Assembly: GCA_944324705.1 (NCBI GenBank)
Contig: CALUXI010000016.1
Location: forward strand, 1 to 33,180
Reading direction: 5' to 3'
Length of the DNA stretch: 33,180 nucleotides
DNA from: an uncultured Acholeplasmatales bacterium
GTDB taxonomy: Bacteria > Bacillota_I > Bacilli_A > Acholeplasmatales > Anaeroplasmataceae
Part shown: positions 16,752 through 25,122 of the stretch, piece after piece
Position numbering within the stretch: position 1 is the stretch's first letter
Layout: each line of letters begins with the position of its first letter
Program-made: the position numbers and the translations under genes
The notes under the pieces: generated by a model
Seen by the model: only the letters and a program-made list of their open reading frames with translations
Told to the model about the DNA's origin: nothing
Databases searched by the model: none

Positions 16752-17611
16752 TGCAAACAGTTAGTCAAACTAAGGTAAGTAAATTTAGACCTTATAGAAT
16801 TATTAGTGGGATAGTTACATATTTGCTTTTATTAATTGCAGCATTTATATTTTTCTTCCCAGTTTTATGGTTAGTTTTATCCTCATTTAGTAAAACAGGA
16901 AGTCTATATGATTTTGAAGGTTTCTTCCCACCTAGTTATGGTTTTGATACATACATAAAGTTATTTACAGACACAGGAAATTATGATTATCCACAGTGGT
17001 TTTTAAATACTTTATTAGTTGCTTGTGTAAGTTGTGTATTAGGTACTTTTTTAACAATTTTAACAGCTTATGCAATGTCAAGATTAAAATTTAAATCTAG
17101 AAAACAAATGATGAAATTAACATTAATTCTTGGTATGTTCCCATCATTTATGGGTATGATTGCAGTATATTTATTATGTACACAATTACATATAGTTGAT
17201 TCATTATGGGGCCTAATTTTAATCTATACAGGTGGCGCTCCTATGAGCTATATGGTCCAAAAAGGATTCTTTGATACTATTCCAAATGAAATAGATGAAT
17301 GTGCATTAATGCATGGTGCTAATAGGTTCCAAATCTTTATGAAGATTAATTTACCAGTTGCTAAACCAATGATAGTATATAGTGGTTTAACAAGTTTTAC
17401 ATTCCCATGGAGTGATATTATTCTTCCACAAATGCTATTAAAGAGTAAAAATCATTGGACTGTAGCAGTAGGGTTAAATGATTTAGATGCTACAGAGTTT
17501 GCTAGATTCGCAGCAGGTAGTATCTTCATTGCAGTACCAATTATAATTTTATATTTCTGTTTATCTAAATTCTTAGTAAATGGTATGTCTGCAGGCTCAG
17601 TAAAAGGATAA
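16751..17611 (+). CDS. Maltodextrin ABC permease, MalG/MdxG type
   Basis: This 286-residue permease has six predicted transmembrane helices and the EAA loop EIDECALMHGANRFQIF followed by KINLP near residue 190. Length and layout are standard for MalG-like proteins, the second half of the permease pair. Its start overlaps the stop of the MalF-type gene by one base, with GGAGG in the end of that gene as ribosome binding site. The ATPase gene follows 15 bases later. Confidence 0.93.
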   Translation: MQTVSQTKVSKFRPYRIISGIVTYLLLLIAAFIFFFPVLWLVLSSFSKTGSLYDFEGFFPPSYGFDTYIKLFTDTGNYDYPQWFLNTLLVACVSCVLGTFLTILTAYAMSRLKFKSRKQMMKLTLILGMFPSFMGMIAVYLLCTQLHIVDSLWGLILIYTGGAPMSYMVQKGFFDTIPNEIDECALMHGANRFQIFMKINLPVAKPMIVYSGLTSFTFPWSDIILPQMLLKSKNHWTVAVGLNDLDATEFARFAAGSIFIAVPIIILYFCLSKFLVNGMSAGSVKG

Positions 17612-17626
17612 TATGAGGTAATAAGT

Positions 17627-19108
17627 ATGGTTATAGAATTAAAACATGTGAAAAAAATATATGATAAAAATGGAATTGAAGTTGTTAAAGACTTTAATTT
17701 AACTATTGAAGATAAAGAATTTGTAGTTTTCGTAGGTCCTTCAGGTTGTGGTAAATCTACAACACTACGTATGATTGCAGGTCTTGAAGATATTACAGGT
17801 GGAACTATTAGTTTTGATGGGGAAATAATTAATAATAAATTGCCAGGAGAAAGAAATATTGGTATGGTATTCCAATCATATGCTTTATATCCTAATATGA
17901 CAGTTTATAAAAATATGGAATTCCCATTAAAGATAGCTAAGGTTCCAAAAGAAGAAAGAAAGAGAAGAATTTTAGAAGCTGCTCAAATGCTTGGTTTAAC
18001 TGAATATTTAGAGCGTAAGCCAAAAAATTTATCAGGTGGTCAACGTCAAAGAGTTGCAGTTGGTAGAGAGATAGTTCGTGATTGTAATTTATTCTTATTC
18101 GATGAACCATTATCTAACTTGGATGCTAAATTACGTGTACAAATGCGTACCGAAATTGCTAATTTACACCGTAGATTACAAAAAACTTTTATCTATGTAA
18201 CTCATGATCAAATAGAAGCTATGACAATGGCAACAAGAATTGTCATTATGTATAATGGTATAGTTCAACAAGTTGGTGCACCAAAAGAAGTGTACGATTG
18301 GCCAGAAAATATGTTTGTTGCGGGTTTTATAGGTACTCCAGCTATGAATTTTATTGAAGGTATTGTATCTGAAGATGGTTATTTTAGAAGCATTGAAAGA
18401 GATTCTACTTTAAAATCATTAACTATTGATGGTAACCCTCTTCCTGATTTTTATCGAAATACTTATAATTATGTATATGAATATAAGAGTGAAGATGCTG
18501 GTAAGAAAGCAAATATTGAAGCCATTTCAAGTTCTAAAATTGCTAAAGTTGAATATACTAATAATATTATTCTTTCTGAAGGTGCTACAGCAACCATTAA
18601 AGTTATAGCTGAAAATGGTAGTAGCAGTAATTATACAATCACATTAAAAGAGAAAAAAGAAGTTAAACCTAAAAAAGGTAGCGATGATGCTGATGTTTCA
18701 GTTGAAGAGGAAAATGTAGTAGTTGAATCAGCTGTGAAGAAAGCTTTATCTGAAGAAAAAGCAGTAAATAAAATTCAAATTAAATTACCAAAGGATAAAT
18801 TTGAATTATTGAAAGAAAATGGTTATTTAAATAAACAAGTAGTTTTAGGTATTAGACCTGAAAATATTACTGATACTTCTCATGATGGCCAAATGTGTGA
18901 TTTGGTTGTTGAATCAGCTGAATTATTAGGTTTTGAATATAATTTGATTATGGATATTTGTGGATCTCAAGTTATTTCAAGAATTAATGCAACTAATATT
19001 ATTAGACCTGGAGATAAAGTTAAATTAAGTTTTGATTTATCTAAAGCTCATTTCTTTGATAAAGAAACTACAAACCGTATTAAAGCAGGTTCTAATAATG
19101 ATAAATAG
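17627..19108 (+). CDS. Sugar ABC ATPase (MsmK/MalK type) with inserted cadherin-like domain
   Basis: This 493-residue protein powers the importer. The nucleotide-binding domain is intact: Walker [10 protein letters not shown] (37-45), Q-loop Q83, signature LSGGQ (135-139), Walker B LFLFDE (155-160), switch H193. MsmK-type proteins have about 370 residues; the extra 120 lie between the ATPase core and the C-terminal TOBE/OB part, after [12 protein letters not shown] (242-253). Residues about 261-341 fit the cadherin-like beta-sandwich pattern ([14 protein letters not shown] ... Y ... [17 protein letters not shown] ... YTITL). An acidic, lysine-rich linker follows (342-380), and then the TOBE part resumes with [19 protein letters not shown] and [10 protein letters not shown]. 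The frame is open throughout. Whether the insert affects regulation is unknown. Confidence 0.93.
   Translation: MVIELKHVKKIYDKNGIEVVKDFNLTIEDKEFVVFVGPSGCGKSTTLRMIAGLEDITGGTISFDGEIINNKLPGERNIGMVFQSYALYPNMTVYKNMEFPLKIAKVPKEERKRRILEAAQMLGLTEYLERKPKNLSGGQRQRVAVGREIVRDCNLFLFDEPLSNLDAKLRVQMRTEIANLHRRLQKTFIYVTHDQIEAMTMATRIVIMYNGIVQQVGAPKEVYDWPENMFVAGFIGTPAMNFIEGIVSEDGYFRSIERDSTLKSLTIDGNPLPDFYRNTYNYVYEYKSEDAGKKANIEAISSSKIAKVEYTNNIILSEGATATIKVIAENGSSSNYTITLKEKKEVKPKKGSDDADVSVEEENVVVESAVKKALSEEKAVNKIQIKLPKDKFELLKENGYLNKQVVLGIRPENITDTSHDGQMCDLVVESAELLGFEYNLIMDICGSQVISRINATNIIRPGDKVKLSFDLSKAHFFDKETTNRIKAGSNNDK
18398..18742 (+). other. Inserted domain within the sugar ABC ATPase
   Basis: The DNA encodes about residues 258-372 of the ATPase: a cadherin-like beta-sandwich (about 261-341) and a charged linker. 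Composition resembles the surrounding gene and no direct repeats or mobile-element ends flank it, so the insertion looks old and maintained. Confidence 0.75.
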
Positions 19109-20591
19109 TCGAAAAGCAGGTCTTTTGTTACATATTAGTTCTTTACCATCTAATTATGGTATTGGTACACTTGGCAAAGAAGCATTTAAATTAATTGATT
19201 TTCTAAATGCTGCTGGTCTTAAGTTATGGCAAATATTACCATTAACCCCAACTGGTTTTGGTGATTCACCATATCAGTCATTTGCTAGTAATGCTTTAAA
19301 TTATTATTTTATTGATTTAGAAGAATTACAAGAAGAAGGCTTACTATCTAAAAATTTATGTGATGCTTTAGAATTTAGCACAAATGATAGAGTTAATTAT
19401 CAGCTAATATATAAGAATAAAACATATTGTTTAAGAGAAGCATTTACTAAATTTAGTATTAATAGTGATGAATTTAAAAAGTTTGTTAAAAGTCAAGAAT
19501 TCAATGATTATGCTATATTTATGACTTTAAAAACTAAATATAATGGAAAACCTTGGTATGAATGGCCAGAAGAATATAAGAATTATAGTTTAGACTTAGA
19601 AAATAAAGTAAAACAAGAAAATGAGTTAGAATATTATTTTTGGTTATTCACACAATATGAATTTAAAAAACAATGGGATAAATTACATCAATATGCTAAG
19701 AGTAAGGATGTAGAAATCATTGGTGATATACCTCTATACCTTTCTTATGATTCAGTTGATGTATGGAAATATAGTCAATATTTTGATTTAGATAATAATA
19801 AGCGAATGATAAATGTTGCAGGTTGTCCTCCTGATGCCTTTAGTGCAGATGGACAATTATGGGGGAACCCGGTATATAATTGGTCAAACTTAAAGAAAGA
19901 CAACTACAAATGGTGGTTAGATAGAATTAATAATACTTTAAAATATGTTGATATTTTAAGAATTGATCACTTTAGAGCATTTGATAGATTTTATGCAATT
20001 CCTAATGGTAGTCAAACAGCTAGAAATGGTAAATGGGTGGATGGACCTAAATTAGATTTATTTAAAGATATTTTAGACTATAATATTATTGCTGAAGATT
20101 TAGGTGTAATTGATGATGGAGTTAGACAATTAATGAAAGATGTCGGTTATCCAGGCATGAAAATATTAGAATTTGCTTTCGATGATAATCCTTTAAATGA
20201 ACATAAACCACGTAATTATACTCCTAATTATGTTGTATATACTGGTACTCATGATAATATGCCTCTATGGCAATATATTGAAGATTTAAGACCAGGAGAA
20301 AAACAAAATTTCTTATTCTCTCTTGCACAAGAAGCAGCTAAATTAGATTGTCGAGTAAAGGCTAATGATACGTGTGATATAGTTTGGTCAATCATTGAAT
20401 TAGCGTTTAGAAGTATTGCTAATACAGTAATTATTCCAATTCAAGATTTCTTATGTGAAGATGGAAATAGTAGAATGAATTTGCCATCTAATGTTTCAGG
20501 TTCTAATTGGTCATACCGCATTAAATCTAGTAGTTTAAGCCCTGATTTAGCAAATAAAATTAAGAAATTAGTTATAGAAAGTAATCGTTAA
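19098..20591 (+). CDS. malQ: 4-alpha-glucanotransferase (GH77)
   Basis: This 497-residue enzyme transfers alpha-1,4-glucan chains between maltodextrins, releasing glucose and making longer chains. GH77 signatures are present: [17 protein letters not shown] at the start, [34 protein letters not shown] (nucleophile Asp), IIAEDLG (acid/base Glu) and YTGTHDNMP. Length is that of a plain bacterial MalQ without extra domains. The ATG at 19098 fits the family N-terminus and overlaps the ATPase gene by 11 bases; an AGG eight bases upstream is a weak ribosome binding site. It is the last gene of the operon, with a strong terminator beginning at its stop codon. No maltodextrin phosphorylase is present here. 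Confidence 0.95.
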   Translation: MINSRKAGLLLHISSLPSNYGIGTLGKEAFKLIDFLNAAGLKLWQILPLTPTGFGDSPYQSFASNALNYYFIDLEELQEEGLLSKNLCDALEFSTNDRVNYQLIYKNKTYCLREAFTKFSINSDEFKKFVKSQEFNDYAIFMTLKTKYNGKPWYEWPEEYKNYSLDLENKVKQENELEYYFWLFTQYEFKKQWDKLHQYAKSKDVEIIGDIPLYLSYDSVDVWKYSQYFDLDNNKRMINVAGCPPDAFSADGQLWGNPVYNWSNLKKDNYKWWLDRINNTLKYVDILRIDHFRAFDRFYAIPNGSQTARNGKWVDGPKLDLFKDILDYNIIAEDLGVIDDGVRQLMKDVGYPGMKILEFAFDDNPLNEHKPRNYTPNYVVYTGTHDNMPLWQYIEDLRPGEKQNFLFSLAQEAAKLDCRVKANDTCDIVWSIIELAFRSIANTVIIPIQDFLCEDGNSRMNLPSNVSGSNWSYRIKSSSLSPDLANKIKKLVIESNR

Positions 20592-20618
20592 GGTTCTCAC
20601 TTTTTGAGAACCTTTTTT
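20590..20618 (+). terminator. Terminator of the maltodextrin operon
   Basis: A 10-bp perfect stem, AAGGTTCTCA/TGAGAACCTT (20590-20599 with 20605-20614), is followed by T-rich sequence. It overlaps the malQ stop codon. Confidence 0.92.
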
Positions 20619-20624
20619 ACATAC

Positions 20625-20651
20625 AAAATTGTAAAATTATTTTACAATTTT
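20625..20651. repeat. 12-bp perfect inverted repeat upstream of the lipoprotein promoter
   Basis: AAAATTGTAAAA and TTTTACAATTTT are separated by TTA. The repeat lies 15 bases upstream of the TTGACA of the next promoter and is not followed by a T-run, so it looks more like an operator than a terminator. The regulator is unknown. It resembles a Rex site but differs in the arm sequence and has a five-base rather than four-base spacer. Confidence 0.5.
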
Positions 20652-20666
20652 CAGCATTTTCATAGA

Positions 20667-20696
20667 TTGACAAAATACTATGGGGGAGGGTATAAT
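20667..20696 (+). promoter_or_regulatory. Promoter with G-tract dyad in the spacer
   Basis: A perfect TTGACA (20667-20672) and a perfect TATAAT (20691-20696) are 18 bases apart. The spacer contains ATAC-TATGGGGGAGG-GTAT, a G-tract flanked by short inverted arms. This is the layout of operators bound by the CsoR/RcnR/FrmR family. The assignment of the regulator is tentative; none is encoded in the window. Confidence 0.6.
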
Positions 20697-20722
20697 TTAT
20701 GTGGCATAAGTATGCTGCCCCC

Positions 20723-20737
20723 CGCTTTTTAAAAGCG
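20723..20737 (+). other. Small hairpin in the lipoprotein 5' leader
   Basis: CGCTTTTTAAAAGCG can fold into a short hairpin in a leader of about 90 bases. Six Cs at 20718-20723 directly precede it and are complementary to the G-run in the promoter spacer. No T-run follows, so it is not a terminator. Confidence 0.3.
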
Positions 20738-20792
20738 TAAAATTAAAAACCAGATGCTTAAATGCTAAAAATCAACAAAACAGGAGAAGAAA

Positions 20793-23624
20793 ATGAAAAA
20801 CAAAAAGTTTTTGGCAAGCTTGTTTCTTGCGATTTTTAGTGTCTTTGTATTAATTAGTTGTAAAACTAAAATGTACAATGTAAATTTTGAAGTTAATGGT
20901 GGAAGTTTTGTTCAAAGTCAACAAACAGAAGATGGAACTTTAGTTGAGCCAGCTGATCCGACAAGAGATGGTTATCAATTTGGTGGCTGGTATGAAGATT
21001 CTGAATTTACTGATCCTTTTGATTTTGCTACAGAAAAGGTAGATGGAGATACTACTTTATATGCAAAATGGGAAAAAATTGAAAATTCAGTTACTGTGGC
21101 ATTTGATACAAATGGTGGTTCTAAATTAGATAATGTTGTTATTGATGAGGGAACTACTTTAACTAAACCAACTGATCCTACTAAAGAAGGTTATAAATTT
21201 GGTGGCTGGTATAGTGATGAATCTTTAACAACAAAATTCGATTTTGCTACTAAGATTGAAAGCAATCTTACACTATATGCAAAATGGGATGTCTATACAA
21301 TTGCTGAAATTATTGAATTGTGTCAAGAATATGTTGATGAACCTTCAACAGAAAAATATGCTATTGAAGGTAAAATTGAGACAATTTCTAATGAAAGTTA
21401 TGGTAATATGACAGTTTCAGATTCTACAGGAAGTATTACTATTTATGGTTCATATAGTGAAGATGGCTCTGTTCGTTATGACGGTCTTGACAATAAACCT
21501 GTAGTTGGTGATGTTGTTGAATTCTTTGGTGTAATTCAAAACTACGGTGGTAAAACACCTGAACTTATTGATGCTTGGATGATTGGCTATTCAAATGAAC
21601 AAGGAATAGATAGTGATATCCCATCAGATCCAATAGATCCTAGTGTTGATAAAGCTGAACTTAAAACAATAGCCGAATTAATTGAACTTGCTGCTGATTA
21701 TCAAGATGGAGCATCAACGGAAAGATTTTATGTTCAAGCAGTAGTAGATAGTATTGATAATCCACAATATGGGCAAATGACTATTAGCGACGGAACAGGT
21801 ACTATATCTGTTTATGGAACTTATAGTGCAGATGGTGAATTAAGATATTCTGAATTGGATGAAAAACCAGTTGCTGGGGATATTGTTTTACTTTATGGTA
21901 CAATTCATGAATTTAAAGGTTCAGCTGAAATTTCTAGTGGTTGGATAATAGCTTTTGAAAAATCTACTCCTTCATTTGATATTAATGATTATGAAGAAAT
22001 GAGTATTGCAGATGCTCGTAAAGAAGAAGTAAATACAAAAGTTATTTTAGAAGGTGTTGTTGCTGCATACACTTATAATGCTGCCCAAAATCCAATTGGT
22101 TTTATTTTAATAGATGATACAAGTTCAATTTATGTTTATGATTCACAAATTGCCCCACAAGTAGAAATTGGTAATAAAATAAAAATTGCTGCTTCAAGGG
22201 AAAATTGGATTTTAGAAGATGAACAAACAAATGCGGCTAAGTATGGTTATGATGGTTGTATTCAAGTTGCAAGTGTATATCTTTTAGAAAATGATAAAAA
22301 TACGGATAATGTTTGGAATAAGGACTGGGTTTTAGATAGTACAGTAAAGAATATGATGAATAATGATGTTTCTCAACAAAATGACACATCATTAATTTAT
22401 AAAGTTAATGCGTTAGTAAAAGAAGTAGCAGGTTCTGGTTTCACTAATTTCTATTTCTTTGATATAGATGGTGTTACTGGTTCTTATACTTATACACAGG
22501 CTAATGGTAAAGATTTCACTTGGCTAAGAGAATTTGATGGTAAGATTTGTACAGTATATTTAATGGTATTAAATTATAAATCTGAAGCTTCAGGATTAAT
22601 ACCACGTTTATTACCTATTGAAGTAATAGATGAAAATTATCAATTTGATTTAAATAATGCACCACAAATGGTTTTAGATTATTATGTAGCAGATAATTTT
22701 AAAGTTGATACATATTATGCAAATCCTAATTTAGAATTACCTACAAGTGTTTCTAACGAGTTGTTGGGTTTTGAAAATGTTAAGATTGAATATAGTTCAA
22801 ATAATCCAGCTATTACATTTGTAAATAATGAAGAAACAAATAAAACTTATATGAATATTGTAGATTTAAGTGTTAGTAGAGAAGTTATTATTACAGTTAA
22901 AGCAACTTACGAAGAATATACAGCAAGTGGCGAATATCATATAAATATTGGTAATCTTGATAGTTTTGCAAGTGTAACTGTTGCTGAAGCTATTAATGCT
23001 GATTTAGAAACTGAAGTTACAGTAAGAGCTATTGTTGGTCCTTCATTAGTCAATAGAGATGGTTTCTATTTAATGGATGAAACAGGAATGATTGCCATTA
23101 CTACTGATACTGAAACTTTAGGTAGTTTGAATTTAGGTGATGAAGTAATTATTAAAGGTACTAGAACTCAATTTGGCACTGATACAGCAGCTTCTAAACC
23201 TGGACAATCTGTTTTATTAGATTGTAAAGTATTAGTTAATTTATATGGTGATAACCCTATTCCTACTAACAATTTTATAGAAGGTAAATCTATCAAAGAT
23301 CTTTATGAGTTAGATTATACAGAAGATCATACTACAGAAGTTTATTTAGTAAGAGCTAAGATTGAAGTAACTGAAACTCCATTCTATACTTCTATGAAAA
23401 TATTAGACCCTGTTAATCTAAATGAAGAAGGTCAAAACTATACAATTAATCTTTATAGCTCAAGTGCTAATCAATATAGTTGGTTATTTGATTTTGCCGG
23501 TGAAGAGGTAACTTTAGCTATTGCGCCATGTAATTGGAATAAGAAAGATCGCTATGCAGGTTGCGCATTATTCGTACAAACTAATGATGGGCACATAGTT
23601 TATAATACATTGAATTTTAATTAA
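20793..23624 (+). CDS. Large surface lipoprotein with InlB repeats and OB-like domains
   Basis: This 943-residue protein has a lipoprotein signal ending in LISC (C23). Two InlB/Flg_new-type repeats follow (about 28-93 and 99-165; GYQFGGWYEDSEFTDPFDFA and GYKFGGWYSDESLTTKFDFA). Then come two clearly homologous OB-like units (about 169-266 and 292-390), both starting TIAE(I/L)IEL and containing MT(V/I)SD.TG.I..YG.YS.DG. A third such unit lies at about 403-500, a divergent one at 505-615, an Ig-like segment at 622-719 and two more OB-like units at 726-818 and 830-940. No catalytic site or C-terminal anchor is seen. OB-like modules could bind nucleic acid or sugar; the ligand is unknown. It is monocistronic with a perfect promoter and terminator. 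Confidence 0.78.
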   Translation: MKNKKFLASLFLAIFSVFVLISCKTKMYNVNFEVNGGSFVQSQQTEDGTLVEPADPTRDGYQFGGWYEDSEFTDPFDFATEKVDGDTTLYAKWEKIENSVTVAFDTNGGSKLDNVVIDEGTTLTKPTDPTKEGYKFGGWYSDESLTTKFDFATKIESNLTLYAKWDVYTIAEIIELCQEYVDEPSTEKYAIEGKIETISNESYGNMTVSDSTGSITIYGSYSEDGSVRYDGLDNKPVVGDVVEFFGVIQNYGGKTPELIDAWMIGYSNEQGIDSDIPSDPIDPSVDKAELKTIAELIELAADYQDGASTERFYVQAVVDSIDNPQYGQMTISDGTGTISVYGTYSADGELRYSELDEKPVAGDIVLLYGTIHEFKGSAEISSGWIIAFEKSTPSFDINDYEEMSIADARKEEVNTKVILEGVVAAYTYNAAQNPIGFILIDDTSSIYVYDSQIAPQVEIGNKIKIAASRENWILEDEQTNAAKYGYDGCIQVASVYLLENDKNTDNVWNKDWVLDSTVKNMMNNDVSQQNDTSLIYKVNALVKEVAGSGFTNFYFFDIDGVTGSYTYTQANGKDFTWLREFDGKICTVYLMVLNYKSEASGLIPRLLPIEVIDENYQFDLNNAPQMVLDYYVADNFKVDTYYANPNLELPTSVSNELLGFENVKIEYSSNNPAITFVNNEETNKTYMNIVDLSVSREVIITVKATYEEYTASGEYHINIGNLDSFASVTVAEAINADLETEVTVRAIVGPSLVNRDGFYLMDETGMIAITTDTETLGSLNLGDEVIIKGTRTQFGTDTAASKPGQSVLLDCKVLVNLYGDNPIPTNNFIEGKSIKDLYELDYTEDHTTEVYLVRAKIEVTETPFYTSMKILDPVNLNEEGQNYTINLYSSSANQYSWLFDFAGEEVTLAIAPCNWNKKDRYAGCALFVQTNDGHIVYNTLNFN
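20874..21287 (+). repeat. Tandem InlB-type repeats in the lipoprotein gene
   Basis: Two copies encode about 65 residues each (20874-21071 and 21087-21287). They share the GGWY and LYAKW motifs and nearly identical stretches around them. Confidence 0.75.
21297..21962 (+). repeat. Duplicated OB-like units in the lipoprotein gene
   Basis: Two copies of about 98 codons (21297-21590 and 21666-21962) share the TIAE, SYGNMT/QYGQMT and YSEDG/YSADG motifs. A short, proline-aspartate-rich linker (PSDPIDPSVDKAEL) separates them. Confidence 0.7.
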
Positions 23625-23630
23625 TTATTT

Positions 23631-23676
23631 AAGGTAATATTAAGCTAATAATGGCTTGATATTGCCTTTTTCTTTT
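23631..23676 (+). terminator. Terminator of the large lipoprotein gene
   Basis: A 15-bp stem with two G-T pairs (23631-23645 with 23654-23668) is followed by a T-rich run. Confidence 0.88.
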
Positions 23677-23690
23677 TTGTGGTATATAAT
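23662..23690 (+). promoter_or_regulatory. Promoter of the hydrolase - Nudix - glpK unit
   Basis: TTGCCT (23662-23667) and TATAAT (23685-23690) are separated by 17 bases. The -35 lies in the descending arm of the preceding terminator. Confidence 0.6.
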
Positions 23691-23714
23691 TTAGAAAAAG
23701 GAAGGATACTAATT

Positions 23715-24620
23715 ATGAGAGATTTTACTGTTAAAAGTAGTTATGATAATTTAGATATAGTTTTAAGTGAATATTTATGTGATGATGCTAAAGCAAATGT
23801 ATTAATAGTTCATGGTATGATTGAGCATCGTAAACGTTATGAAGATTTTGCTAATTTTCTAAATAGTCATGGCTATAATGTTTATACTTTTGATAAAAGA
23901 GGTCATGGTGAATCTACTAACAAAGAAATTAAACATGGTTTTTTCTCTAGTGACGATGGTTTAAATGCTTTAAAATCAGATTTTTTAGATATAATTAGTT
24001 ATATTAAAAACACTAGTTCACTACCACTTCATATTTTTGCTCATAGCATGGGAACAATTGAAACACGAGTTTTCTTACAATTAAATAGTCATTTAGTAAA
24101 TAAAGTAGTATTATCCGGTGCTCCTAATTATCAAAAAGGCACTAAAATTGGAATAATGTTAGCTAAATTATTATCAATAGGGGAAGGTAGTAAAAAGAGT
24201 TCTAAATTGTTGTATAATTTAAGTTTAGGTCAATTTGCTAAAAAAGTTAGCGAGCCTCAAACTAATTTAGATTGGTTAAGTTATAATAAAGAAAATATTA
24301 AGAAATATCAAGCTGATGAATATTGTACATTTAGTTTTACAAATAATGGTTATTTAACTTTATTTAGGTTAGTTAATCAAATGCATAAATATAGAGCGTA
24401 TTTAAGTACGAGAGAAAATCCGATTATGTTCATATATGGTAAAGATGACCCTTGTACAGGTTTTAGTAAAGGTATTGATGATTCTATTAGAACTTTAAAT
24501 AAAGCAGGTTATATGCATATTAAAAAGATTGAATTACCTAATATGCGACATGAAATATTAAATGAAGAAAATAAAAATGAAGTTTATCAAAAGGTATTAG
24601 AATTTTATGAAGAATGGTAA
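23715..24620 (+). CDS. Alpha/beta hydrolase, monoacylglycerol lipase-like
   Basis: This 301-residue cytoplasmic serine hydrolase of the Hydrolase_4/S33 type has the oxyanion segment HGMIEHRKRY, then FDKRGHGES, the nucleophile elbow AHSMGT (S111), D244 or D245 in IYGKDDPCTGF, and H279 in MRHEIL: a complete triad. This set is characteristic of lysophospholipase and monoacylglycerol lipase relatives. The ATG at 23715 is chosen because GAAGGA lies eight bases before it; a GTG at 23679 precedes the -10. The gene overlaps the Nudix gene by 14 bases. Glycerol kinase lies two genes downstream, so release of glycerol from monoacylglycerols is a plausible role (inference). Confidence 0.85.
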   Translation: MRDFTVKSSYDNLDIVLSEYLCDDAKANVLIVHGMIEHRKRYEDFANFLNSHGYNVYTFDKRGHGESTNKEIKHGFFSSDDGLNALKSDFLDIISYIKNTSSLPLHIFAHSMGTIETRVFLQLNSHLVNKVVLSGAPNYQKGTKIGIMLAKLLSIGEGSKKSSKLLYNLSLGQFAKKVSEPQTNLDWLSYNKENIKKYQADEYCTFSFTNNGYLTLFRLVNQMHKYRAYLSTRENPIMFIYGKDDPCTGFSKGIDDSIRTLNKAGYMHIKKIELPNMRHEILNEENKNEVYQKVLEFYEEW

Positions 24621-25122
24621 TTTTACATATTGCCCTAATTGTGGTAAAAAATTAGAATTAAAGGAAGTTAAGGACGAAGGTTTAATTAAATATTGTTCTA
24701 GTTGTAATGAATTCTTTTTCCCTCAATTTAATGTAGCATGTAGTATGATTGTTGTTTATAAAGAAGAAACTTTATTAATTAAACAATATAATGGTCAAGA
24801 TTATATTTTAGTGGCTGGTTATATTATGCAAGGAGAGAGTGCAGAAAAGGCAGCAATTAGAGAAGTTAAAGAAGAAGTTGGCTTAGATGTGATTAATTTA
24901 AGAATTTTAAAGACTAAATATTTTTCTAAGTCTAACACTTTAATGATTAATTTATGTTGTGAAGTTAAGGATAATAAAGTATTAAGTAATTATGAAGTAG
25001 ATAGTTATAAATGGTTTAGTTATGAGGAAGCTTTAAATAAAATTAAACCTAATAGTCTAGCAAAAGAGTTTTATTTAAATTATTTTAATAATTATGTAGG
25101 TAAGGAAAAATGTATTATTTAG
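24607..25122 (+). CDS. Nudix hydrolase with N-terminal zinc ribbon
   Basis: This 171-residue protein starts with a zinc ribbon (C9, C12, C30, C33), as in NudC-type NADH pyrophosphatases and other zinc-ribbon Nudix proteins. The Nudix box runs from G71: G-x5-E-x7-REVKEEVGL, fully consensus. It would hydrolyse a nucleoside diphosphate linked to another group; the substrate is not evident, and the NudC-specific SQPWPFPxS motif is absent. It overlaps the hydrolase gene by 14 bases and the glpK gene by 13, so all three are likely translated together. Confidence 0.87.
   Translation: MKNGNFTYCPNCGKKLELKEVKDEGLIKYCSSCNEFFFPQFNVACSMIVVYKEETLLIKQYNGQDYILVAGYIMQGESAEKAAIREVKEEVGLDVINLRILKTKYFSKSNTLMINLCCEVKDNKVLSNYEVDSYKWFSYEEALNKIKPNSLAKEFYLNYFNNYVGKEKCII

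Noticed and set aside
20723-20737. Transcription attenuator or riboswitch in the lipoprotein leader
   Set aside because: The hairpin lacks a T-run and I cannot match the leader to any known riboswitch class.
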